From positions 4,092,001 to 4,156,000 of the forward strand of contig JASGHY010000001.1 of the NCBI GenBank assembly GCA_047602185.1: a stretch of DNA of 64,000 nt, given 5' to 3'. The notes under the pieces were generated by a model. The model was not told the origin of the DNA and did no database searches. It saw only the letters and a list, made by a program, of their open reading frames with translations. This DNA is from PMP191F sp047602185. GTDB taxonomy: Bacteria; Bacteroidota; Bacteroidia; Chitinophagales; Chitinophagaceae. The position numbers and the translations under genes were made by a program. Numbering within the stretch: the stretch's first letter is position 1; each line of letters opens with the position of its first letter. Below, piece after piece: positions 26,351 through 34,167 of this stretch.

Positions 26351-26839
26351 ATGGAATTAGTAGCCGCTCGACCTTTCAAACGACTGATCAGCACCAACCA
26401 ATCGTACTGGCACCTGGAATCCCAGTTGGTGACCTTTCTGGCCACCGCTGAGCAAACTGCCGGGAAATATGCCATGCTTGAGTTGACCATTCCCCGTGGT
26501 TATGAACCACCTCCGCACACACATAGCCGCGAAAGTGAATCCTGCTACATACTGGATGGTGAAATTGAGTTTACCGTAGGCAATAACCAGTTTATAGCCC
26601 GTAAGGGAGACTTTGTGTACCTGCCGAAATATGTACGCCATAGTATTGAGATAGTAACCCCTTCGGCCAGCGCACTTGTTTTTATTGAACCGGCCGGACT
26701 GGAAAACTTCTACCTGCAAACCAGTCGCCCAGCCCCGGAACCCTCCTTACCTCCCAGGCCATCAGGCCCCATTCCGCAGGAGCTGGTAGACAATATGCAA
26801 TGGTTATTGAAAAAAGAATACGGTATTGATACACGATAA
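26351..26839 (+). CDS. Cupin domain protein
   Basis: A 162-residue protein with one cupin beta-barrel. Cupin motif 1 is PPPHTHSRESESCYILDGEIEF (metal ligands His, His, Glu) and motif 2 is GDFVYLPKYVRHSIEIV. The C-terminal tail (~120-162) is Pro-rich then helical. Such small cupins include dioxygenases, isomerases and sensors; the sequence does not say which. I chose the ATG at 26351; the extension to 26321 begins with TTG. It diverges from atpG. Confidence 0.85.
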   Translation: MELVAARPFKRLISTNQSYWHLESQLVTFLATAEQTAGKYAMLELTIPRGYEPPPHTHSRESESCYILDGEIEFTVGNNQFIARKGDFVYLPKYVRHSIEIVTPSASALVFIEPAGLENFYLQTSRPAPEPSLPPRPSGPIPQELVDNMQWLLKKEYGIDTR

Positions 26840-26923
26840 TTGATTAAAAACAATCACCGGCAGGTCGTTCACCTTTTTACTTTCCCGCCTCATGATCTTA
26901 TCACAACCAGTTATCACTTGTTG

Positions 26924-26953
26924 TTTGATTGAGAATGAATACTTTTACTATTG
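26924..26953 (+). promoter_or_regulatory. Candidate promoter of surE
   Basis: TTTG (26924-26927) and TACTATTG (26946-26953) are 18 bp apart, close to the Bacteroidota -33/-7 consensus with one mismatch, ~30 bp before the surE start. Confidence 0.5.
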
Positions 26954-26984
26954 CAAACCTATCCTGGTTTTGTGATAATGGCCT

Positions 26985-27773
26985 ATGGCAAAAACAACTA
27001 AGAAAAAAGAGCTGCCGGTAATACTGATCACCAACGACGATGGCATTACAGCCCCCGGCATACGAAATTTAGTAGAAGCTGTTAAAGATCTTGGTAAAAT
27101 AGTAGTGGTTGCACCAGACAAACCCCAGTCAGGGATGGGACATGCTATTACCATTGGTCAGCCCTTGCGCTTACACCCCGTTTCTATTTTTGAAGGTATT
27201 GAGGCCTGGCAATGCTCCGGTACACCGGTTGATTGCGTAAAACTGGCCGTAGATAAGATCCTGCACCGTAAGCCGGATATCTGTCTTAGCGGTATTAACC
27301 ACGGCGCCAATCACTCCATTAATGTGATCTATTCCGGTACTATGTCAGCAGCTATGGAAGCGTCTATTGAAAGCATTCCCTCCATTGGATTTTCCCTGCT
27401 CGACTACAGTATTGAGGCCAACTTTGAAGCCGCACGCCATTACGCACGCATACTGGTAGAAAAGCTATTGAAAAAGCCGTTGAGCAAACACATGTTGCTG
27501 AACGTAAACATTCCCCCGGTTTCGCTGGAGCTGGTAAAAGGGTTACGTGTCTGCAGACAGGCTTATGCGAAATACGAAGAGGATTTTATTGAGCGCAATG
27601 ATCCTACCGGCAAAAAATATTACTGGCTTACCGGTCAGTTCGTGAACTTTGATAAAGGAAGAGATACGGATGTATGGGCTTTGCAAAATAACTATGTAAG
27701 TGTAGTGCCCGTACAATTTGACTTAACGAATTACGTTCTTAAAGAGAAACTTGAAAAAACCTGGAAACTGTAA
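26985..27773 (+). CDS. surE: 5'/3'-nucleotidase SurE
   Basis: A 262-residue metal-dependent nucleoside monophosphate phosphatase. The N-terminal LITNDDGITAPGIRNL holds the metal-binding Asp-Asp, VVAPDKPQSGMGHAIT holds the Ser and downstream Asn in SGINHGANHSINVIYSGTMSAAMEA complete the site. It dephosphorylates nucleotides and possibly short polyphosphate. Its stop codon overlaps the start of the next small membrane protein gene (TAATG), and lpxB follows 450 bp later; surE and lpxB are neighbours in many Bacteroidota. Confidence 0.97.
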   Translation: MAKTTKKKELPVILITNDDGITAPGIRNLVEAVKDLGKIVVVAPDKPQSGMGHAITIGQPLRLHPVSIFEGIEAWQCSGTPVDCVKLAVDKILHRKPDICLSGINHGANHSINVIYSGTMSAAMEASIESIPSIGFSLLDYSIEANFEAARHYARILVEKLLKKPLSKHMLLNVNIPPVSLELVKGLRVCRQAYAKYEEDFIERNDPTGKKYYWLTGQFVNFDKGRDTDVWALQNNYVSVVPVQFDLTNYVLKEKLEKTWKL

Positions 27774-28069
27774 TGTTCAAAAAAGACAACCTCCGCTTCG
27801 GCCTTTTGCTTGGCTTTATAGCTCCCATTTTAAGTGTTGTGATCTATTACTTTGTTAAGTTTTCCAAACTATACAGTGTAGGTGATTTCCTGAGTTTTAT
27901 TGCAGCCAACAAAAACCAGGTTACTGCCATTTCAGTACCCTGTCTTATCCTGAATATCGCATTATTCACCTATTACATCAATACCCACCGCGATAAAACC
28001 GCCAAAGGTATTTTTGCCACCACCCTCATCTACGCCATTTTTGCGCTGGTAGTGAAGTTTTTGCTGTAG
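27773..28069 (+). CDS. Small three-helix membrane protein
   Basis: A 98-residue protein with three predicted membrane helices (~10-28, ~50-66, ~80-97) and short charged loops (YINTHRDKTAKG). The start overlaps the surE stop by one base (TAATG), so it is translationally coupled. I do not recognise a named family; the position between surE and lpxB suggests an envelope-related job, which is only a contextual guess. Confidence 0.85.
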   Translation: MFKKDNLRFGLLLGFIAPILSVVIYYFVKFSKLYSVGDFLSFIAANKNQVTAISVPCLILNIALFTYYINTHRDKTAKGIFATTLIYAIFALVVKFLL

Positions 28070-28520
28070 GAACGTGAGCGGTGAGTGGTCAGTAGTGAGT
28101 GCCCCGGTGAATTGCTGATTTCGGAATGTAGGGATTTTGAGATTGAAAGCAGGATACAGGTTTCAGGCACCTGACTCTGGCTTTCCTTCGAAATTCGATG
28201 TTCGACATTCAGCATTCAACATTCCATTACCTACCAGCTAAAGCTGGACCTGCTTTCCTCCTTATTAACCTTTCAACTTATCACCTTCTGCCTTGCGTTC
28301 TGCGTTAAGCATTCCGCATTCAGCAATTAATTCCTTCTGACATCCGACCTCATACCTGCCCCCTTGTTAACTTTTCAACGCTTCAACTTGTCAACCTGCC
28401 TCAGACTTCTAACTTCGTATTTCGTACTCCCTTGCCCCTTGTTCCTTAATTCTTGTGCCTTTAGTTTTTTTGCTCCCTAATTCCTTATTTCTGACTTTCT
28501 TTGCGCTGTAAAACAATTTA
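28070..28520 (+). repeat. Large degenerate heptad/octad repeat array upstream of lpxB
   Basis: The 450-bp gap is almost entirely built of 7-bp steps whose consensus changes along the way: GTGAGTG/GTCAGTA (28080), GAAATTC/GATGTTC/GACATTC/AGCATTC/AACATTC (28188-28222), 8-bp TTTCAAC/TTATCACC units (28268), ACTTCTA/ACTTCGT/ATTTCGT (28405-28430), CCTTATT/TCTGACT (28480). It ends in a CTTTGCGC segment that may serve as the lpxB -7 box. No gene lies in it. Confidence 0.8.
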
Positions 28521-28525
28521 CCCTA

Positions 28526-29632
28526 ATGCGCTACTACATCATTGCCGGAGAAGCATCAGGCGATTTACATGGCAGCAACCTGATCAAAGAGCTGAAACAA
28601 CTGGATACTGAAGCAGAGATCCGTTGCTGGGGCGGCGACCTGATGGAGCAGGCCGGTGCTACGCTGGTAAAGCATTACCGCGACCTCGCCTTCATGGGGT
28701 TTATTGAGGTAGTAAGTAACCTGGGTACCATTTTACGCAACCTGAAATTCTGCAAGGAAGATATACAGCAGTTCAAACCGGATACCCTGGTATTGATCGA
28801 TTACCCCGGATTTAATCTCCGCATTGCCGAATGGGCGCACGAGCAGGGCATGAAAGTAGTATTTTACATTTCGCCACAGGTATGGGCATGGAAAGAGAAC
28901 CGGGTGAAGAAAATGAAACAGTGCATCGATAAAATGCTGGTGATCCTGCCTTTTGAAAAAGATTACTATCACAATAAGTGGAACTGGGATGTGGAGTATG
29001 TTGGCCACCCGCTGGTAGAAGTAGTAGAGAAACAACTGGCCACTACCAGCGCTCCTATAACTGACAGGCCCATCATTGCATTACTGCCCGGCAGCCGCAA
29101 ACAGGAGATCCTGAAAAAGCTCCCCATCATGCTGGAAGTAAGCAAATACTTTCCCGATTACCAGTTTGTTGTTGCCAAAGCACCGGGACAGGAGGATAGT
29201 TTTTATACCGAACTATTGAACGCCTATCCCAATGTATCTTCTGTGCGCAATCAAACCTATCCATTACTTACACAAGCTAAGGCAGCCCTTGTTACCTCTG
29301 GTACTGCTACGCTGGAAACCGCCTTGTTTGGTGTACCGGAAGTAGTGTGCTATAAAGGCAGTAACATCTCCTACCAGATCGCCAAACGACTGATCAAGGT
29401 TAAATACATTTCGTTGGTAAACCTGATTATGGATAAACTGGTAGTGAAAGAACTGATACAGCAGGACCTTACAACAGATAACCTGCGCCAGGAATTAACC
29501 GCACTCCTCACAGATCCTGCTAAGCAACAGCAACTGCGTACTGATTATGCAGCATTGAAACAATTACTTAGCCAGGGTGGCCGTGCTTCTGCAAAAGCAG
29601 CAAAGAGTATTGTTGATTTTGTACGTGGTTAA
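28526..29632 (+). CDS. lpxB: Lipid-A-disaccharide synthase
   Basis: A 368-residue GT19 glycosyltransferase that joins UDP-2,3-diacylglucosamine and lipid X to make lipid A disaccharide on the inner face of the inner membrane. Typical segments are YYIIAGEASGDLHGSNLI at the N-terminus, FYISPQVWAWKENRVKKMK, LPFEKDYYHNKWNWDVEYVGHPL, LLPGSRKQEI and the nucleotide-binding ALVTSGTATLETALFGVPEVVCYK. It confirms a Gram-negative cell with lipid A. Its stop overlaps by 4 bp the stop of a converging 57-residue gene. Confidence 0.97.
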   Translation: MRYYIIAGEASGDLHGSNLIKELKQLDTEAEIRCWGGDLMEQAGATLVKHYRDLAFMGFIEVVSNLGTILRNLKFCKEDIQQFKPDTLVLIDYPGFNLRIAEWAHEQGMKVVFYISPQVWAWKENRVKKMKQCIDKMLVILPFEKDYYHNKWNWDVEYVGHPLVEVVEKQLATTSAPITDRPIIALLPGSRKQEILKKLPIMLEVSKYFPDYQFVVAKAPGQEDSFYTELLNAYPNVSSVRNQTYPLLTQAKAALVTSGTATLETALFGVPEVVCYKGSNISYQIAKRLIKVKYISLVNLIMDKLVVKELIQQDLTTDNLRQELTALLTDPAKQQQLRTDYAALKQLLSQGGRASAKAAKSIVDFVRG

Positions 29633-29802
29633 TGCTTTTTAAACACGGTGAGCTTAAGGATGATAATGATCACAGCGATCAGGAACATGATCAGCGACAG
29701 CCTGTTAATGCCATGCATATAACCCATCCACTTTGAGCGGGGCGCATCAGGATCGCGCTTTTTTATGTAGAGATATTCAGCTAATTGTCTTAACACTCCC
29801 AT
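29629..29802 (-). CDS. 57-residue single-pass membrane protein
   Basis: ATG at 29802 opens a 57-codon frame: N-terminal amphipathic/charged part (MGVLRQLAEYLYIKKRDPDA, then PRSKWMGYMHGINRL) and one membrane helix (SLIMFLIAVIIIILKLTVF) with a KKH end. The pattern K-x-D-P-x-A-P-x-x-x-W-x-x-Y-M-H-G-I-N-x-L-S resembles small conserved Bacteroidota membrane proteins (I believe the DUF6728-like group, not certain). It converges on lpxB with a 4-bp overlap of stop codons. Function unknown. Confidence 0.75.
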   Translation of the reverse strand: MGVLRQLAEYLYIKKRDPDAPRSKWMGYMHGINRLSLIMFLIAVIIIILKLTVFKKH

Positions 29803-29814
29803 GATGTAAAGTTA

Positions 29815-30180
29815 GGGAATTCTATCCGTGAGTTGTCAGTGGTGAGTTGCCGGATACCAGATCGTGAGTCGGCAGACGGCAATCGTGAGACGTGAATCGT
29901 CAGTCGTGAGTGGCTAAAGCAAGTGAATAGTCAATGATCAATAGTGAATGGAAATACAGGTTACGGGTTTCAAAGATTTCTTATTTCTGGTTCTGAAACT
30001 TTGAAGTTATTTCCAAAATTCGGTATTCAACTACTATTTCACAACAATCTCTTAATACCCAATTGATTTTCCTTCCTTGTAAACTTATCAACCTTTCAAC
30101 TTATCAACTGCATTTCCTTGTGCCTTGTTTCTTAAACCTTGATTCTTTCTTTCTGACTTATTTGCACATTGATTTATTCA
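29815..30180 (+). repeat. Degenerate heptad/octad repeat array
   Basis: GTGAGTT, GTCAGTG, GTGAGTT follow at 7 bp (29828-29850); CGTGAGA, CGTGAAT, CGTCAGT, CGTGAGT (29889-29916); 8-bp TATCAACC/TTTCAACT steps (30090); CCTTGTG, CCTTGTT, TCTTAAA, CCTTGAT (30117-30143). It fills the spacer before the broken LacI-type gene; no other gene lies here. Confidence 0.78.
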
Positions 30181-30232
30181 AACCTACAATCCTCCATTTT
30201 CGTTAACTTACCATACCATTTAAAACTGCCAT

Positions 30233-31271
30233 ATTAGTATCGCTCCACGAAAGCGTGCCACCCTGAAGGATATTGCTGAATCCCTCAAAGTTTCTACCAC
30301 CACTGTCTACAGGGCGCTGAATGACTATCCCGATATCAGCCAGAAACTGAAAGACCAGATCCTTTTTATAGCCAATGAATTGCATTATCACCCTAATTTT
30401 TATGCCTCTAACCTGCGTAAAAAGCAATCAGGTATTATCGGCGTAGTGATCCCCAAACTGACACACTGGTATTCCTCTACCCTTATCAGCGGTATTATTA
30501 AAGTGGCCCGTGAAAAAGGATTCCAGACCATTGTATGCGAAACCAGGAAATGACCTGGAAGAAGAACGTAAAAGCCTCGCTACCCTGGTGAATGTGGGTG
30601 TAGATGGTATTCTGCTGGCTGTGAGCAACAATACGCTGGATGAAGAGCACCTGGCACACCTGCACGAAGAGAATATTCCTTTTGTATTCTTTGATAAAGT
30701 ACCGGAAAGCATCAGCGGGCCCAAGGTGCTCACCAATGATTACAAAGGCGCCTTTATGGCTACAGAACACCTGATCAAACAGAAATACACCCGCATCGCG
30801 CATATAAAAGGACAACAGGGTTCACGTAATGCCCTGCCACGTTTTATGGGCTATACCGATGCACTGGCCAAACACCGGCATGTGTTCAACGCTGCATATG
30901 TAAAGCAATGCAAACATGCTTCGGAAGAAGAAGGATACAAGTTCACCAACGACCTGCTACGCATGAAACAACGGCCCGATGCCTTCTTTACTGTAAATGA
31001 CGAAACGGCCATCGGTGTTATTACCGCTTTACGTAAACATAAGATCAGTATACCCGATGAAGTTGGTGTGGTAGGTTATTGTAATTCCAAAACAGGCATG
31101 TACATGCAGCCTTCACTCACATCAGTAGAACAATATGGCAATGATATTGGCAGCCGGTCGGCAGAGATCCTCGCCGATATGATCATGGGCAAGGCCGGTG
31201 AAGATGTGATGTCAAAACAGATCATACTGGAACCCCGGCTGGTAATCAGGGATTCTTCCAAAAGGCATTGA
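30233..31271 (+). pseudogene. LacI-family transcriptional regulator, broken (ATT in place of ATG, +1 frameshift)
   Basis: Residues of a complete LacI-type repressor are encoded in two frames. The first (30233-30553) has the HTH and hinge (LKDIAESLKVSTTTVYRALNDYPD ... HYHPNFYASNLRKKQSGIIGVVIPKL) and stops at TGA 30551-30553. The second (frame of 30510) continues GNDLEEERKSLATLVNVGVDGILLAVSN to the C-terminus LEPRLVIRDSS. One extra base near 30545 explains the break. No in-frame ATG precedes the HTH: the expected start (x-SIAPRKRATLKDIAE) has ATT at 30233. Two independent lesions favour a pseudogene, but sequencing error plus ATT initiation cannot be excluded. It sits before a three-unit operator-like repeat and the glycosylglycerate operon. 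Confidence 0.8.
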
Positions 31272-31358
31272 TCTGTTGCAGAAGTTGCTTTGTCAAAGCA
31301 CGTATTCCGCATTCTATCCGCCTCACAGACCCCATCCGCCTGGATTTATTTATCCACC

Positions 31359-31405
31359 GTAAACATTTACGTAAACGTTTACGTAAACCTTTTCCCGGGG
31401 TTTAC
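31359..31405 (+). promoter_or_regulatory. LacI-type operator cluster
   Basis: Three tandem 12-mers: GTAAACATTTAC (31359), GTAAACGTTTAC (31371, perfect palindrome) and GTAAACCTTTTC (31383), plus an inverted half-site GTTTAC at 31400. The palindrome extends to 16 bp (31369-31384). The AAACGTTT core is typical of LacI-family operators. It lies ~130 bp before the TonB-receptor gene. Confidence 0.75.
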
Positions 31406-31520
31406 GGGCCTTTCTATGCTATAGGGCAGATAAAAACTCACTCAACGCATCCTACTTTAGAGTCACCAAAAGGCGCCTTGCAACAGCCATTTACTAACTG
31501 ATCAAAAACGAGCACTTGCT

Positions 31521-34157
31521 ATGAATACGTTCAAACCCCTCTTTTTCTCATGTATGCTATTGTGCCTATGTATGATAGCAAGATCACAAACAACAATAAC
31601 AGGTAAAATTACCGACGATAAAGGCAATCCGCTGGAAGGCAGCAGTGTATATATAAAAGGCAATGGAGGTACAGTAGCAGATGCAGCCGGCAATTATAAG
31701 ATCACCGTTTCCGCTACCCAGGTTACTATTACTGTTACTGCTGCCGGCTATAAACCCGGCATTAAAACAATGGCAGTAAGCGGTACCAGTATCACTATAG
31801 ATTTTGTACTGGCCGAAGATATTACCGGGCTCAGCGCAGTGGTGGTTACTGCTACCAACTCGCCCCGCCGTACACAACAGGCCATGCCGCTTTCTATTAC
31901 TACCTATAATGAAACCAAACTGGCGCGTGTTAAATTCAACAGTACTGCTGATATGTTGCGCGGTGTGCCGGGTATTGCAGCAGAAGGCGGCGGTGGTGAG
32001 GTGGCTTCCAACATTTTTGTGAGAGGCTTACCCTCCGGCGGACAATACCAGTTTACTCCCCTGCAGATAGATGGTATGCCGGTGGTAAGCACTATGGGAC
32101 TTACCTCTTCTGCCCCGGATGTATTTTTCAGGAATGATCTCAGCACTTCCCGATTGGATTTTGTAAGGGGCGGTTCTGCCACCCTGTATGGTGCAGGCTC
32201 TGTAGCAGGTATTATTAACTATACCAGCAAAACCGGCACCGATGTACAACGCACGCAAATAGAAACAGAATATTCATCGCCCGGTAAGGTCAAACTGGAC
32301 TTTAATACCGGTGGCCCGCTGGCAGAAAAACTGTATTACAATATCACCGGTACCTACCGGTACGATTATGGCCCTATCCGCACCGGTATTCCCACCACAG
32401 GTTACCAACTGAGAGGTAATATCAGGAAAGTAACCGAGAAAGGTTCGTTTACATTATATGCCCAATATATAAATGACCAGGTACAGTTTTACAGCCCTTA
32501 TCATTTAACTGCCGATAAAGAGTTGCCTACCGGATGGGATGGCAAAAAGATCTGGACTATGGAAACCGGCGATGTGGCAGACCTGGCAGTAAAGACACCC
32601 AATGGCTTTTATCAGAGTCACGGAGGTTCTGCAGCATCGACCAAAGGCGGTTACATCATGGCCGACTTTGTACATAACTTTAGCGAAACCCTGCGGCTGA
32701 ATGTAAAAGCACGTTCAGCTAATTATAAACACGAGTTCAATTTCTTTAATACAGATGGTAACGGACGCAACCCGCTTTCACAGGCTACCTTCCTCACCAC
32801 TGTAGTGCCAACAGGTACTGCACCTGTATATACTTATGCCAATGATAATACTGCCCTGCCGGGTAATGCGCTGGTACTGGAAAATACCATCATTGACCGC
32901 AACCGGCCGCTGAATGAAATTGCCGGACAGGCCAACCTCACCAAGGTATTCCAGGGTAAAAGCAGTAAACATACTGTGAACATCGGAACCTTCATGTCGC
33001 ATACCAATGCGATTGATTTCAATTTCCAGTTGCGCTATTTAAGTGAGTATAAAAATATACCCCGCATTGTAAACCTCAGGTACACCAATGCAGCAAACGT
33101 ATCTACCAACTATACCACCAACGGCATAGTATCAGCCCCGGGGTATACCAACAGGGACCTTACCAGTAACCGGCTGGCCGGCTTTTTAACAGATGAGATC
33201 AGCATCGGCAAACTGAATATAGACGCCGGCATACGGGTAGAAAATCATACCGGCAATATTATAGCAGAGAAATCCGCTACTGCTGCCAATGCAGATGGCA
33301 GAAACGTAGCCTGGGGAACCGGTGCGTTCGACCGGTTTAAATTAAATGCTTCTGATTGGGCAGCAGCCATCGGCATCAGCTACGCCGTACAACCCACCCT
33401 GAATGTATATGGCAACTTTTCAAGAGGTTATTTCTTCCCGGAATACAGGGGTTACACTGTAAAGTATAACTCGCAGACAGGCGCCCCCACCTATCCCGTG
33501 GAAAAACCCGAACACATTATCCAGGGCGAAGCAGGTGCTAAATATAACAGCAGCAGGCTGACGGCGACTGTAGCACTCTACTATGTAAGTCTTAAAGACC
33601 GCTATGCCACCAACCTGCTAAGCATTAACGGTGTGGTTACAGAAACACAGAGCATTCAAAGTTCCCGTTCCTATGGCGTGGAAGCTACCTGGGATTACAA
33701 TTTTGCAGGTGCCTTTCACTTAGCAGGTACAGGCACTTACCAGAAAGCTATTTATACAGACTATATTGATGCCAGTGTAACTCCGTCTATTGACAATAAA
33801 GACAAATGGCTGGAAAGACAGCCACGGCTGATGCTAAGCCCGGCATTGTATTTCGACAACCGTAAACTCTATGCTGCATTTTCTGCTGACTATGTAGGTA
33901 AACGCTATGCCAATGCGGCCAACCTGGTACAACTGGACCCCTACACATTGGCAAGAGCAGATGTTGCATACACTTTTAAAATTGCCGCCGACCAAAGCTT
34001 CCGCGTAGGCGTAGGCGTATTCAATCTTTTTAATGAGAAAGCAGTAACAGAAGGCAACCCGCGTGCGGGCAATACACAGACCAATACAGGCGACTTCTTT
34101 GTAGGCCGTATCAGTCTGCCACGCGCCATATATGCCCGCATGGCATTGACCTTCTGA
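31521..34157 (+). CDS. TonB-dependent receptor (SusD-independent type)
   Basis: An 878-residue outer-membrane receptor with signal peptide (1-~23), CarboxypepD-reg-like domain (~24-98, TTITGKITDDKGNPLEGSSVYI), plug (~115-235, VVVTATNSPRRTQQAMPLSITTYNE ... LDFVRGGSATLYGAGSVAGIINYTSKTG) and a beta-barrel ending in ARMALTF. It is of FecA/CirA-like organisation and has no SusD partner, so a small ligand is expected. It is the first gene of an operon (10-bp gap to the hydrolase gene), under the LacI-type operator cluster. Confidence 0.93.
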   Translation: MNTFKPLFFSCMLLCLCMIARSQTTITGKITDDKGNPLEGSSVYIKGNGGTVADAAGNYKITVSATQVTITVTAAGYKPGIKTMAVSGTSITIDFVLAEDITGLSAVVVTATNSPRRTQQAMPLSITTYNETKLARVKFNSTADMLRGVPGIAAEGGGGEVASNIFVRGLPSGGQYQFTPLQIDGMPVVSTMGLTSSAPDVFFRNDLSTSRLDFVRGGSATLYGAGSVAGIINYTSKTGTDVQRTQIETEYSSPGKVKLDFNTGGPLAEKLYYNITGTYRYDYGPIRTGIPTTGYQLRGNIRKVTEKGSFTLYAQYINDQVQFYSPYHLTADKELPTGWDGKKIWTMETGDVADLAVKTPNGFYQSHGGSAASTKGGYIMADFVHNFSETLRLNVKARSANYKHEFNFFNTDGNGRNPLSQATFLTTVVPTGTAPVYTYANDNTALPGNALVLENTIIDRNRPLNEIAGQANLTKVFQGKSSKHTVNIGTFMSHTNAIDFNFQLRYLSEYKNIPRIVNLRYTNAANVSTNYTTNGIVSAPGYTNRDLTSNRLAGFLTDEISIGKLNIDAGIRVENHTGNIIAEKSATAANADGRNVAWGTGAFDRFKLNASDWAAAIGISYAVQPTLNVYGNFSRGYFFPEYRGYTVKYNSQTGAPTYPVEKPEHIIQGEAGAKYNSSRLTATVALYYVSLKDRYATNLLSINGVVTETQSIQSSRSYGVEATWDYNFAGAFHLAGTGTYQKAIYTDYIDASVTPSIDNKDKWLERQPRLMLSPALYFDNRKLYAAFSADYVGKRYANAANLVQLDPYTLARADVAYTFKIAADQSFRVGVGVFNLFNEKAVTEGNPRAGNTQTNTGDFFVGRISLPRAIYARMALTF

Positions 34158-34167
34158 TAGTAGCCAG

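Noticed and set aside
31268..31501. A 77-codon plus-strand frame between the LacI-type gene and the TonB receptor
   Set aside because: It spans the operator repeat and has no motif; the region is better explained as promoter and leader.
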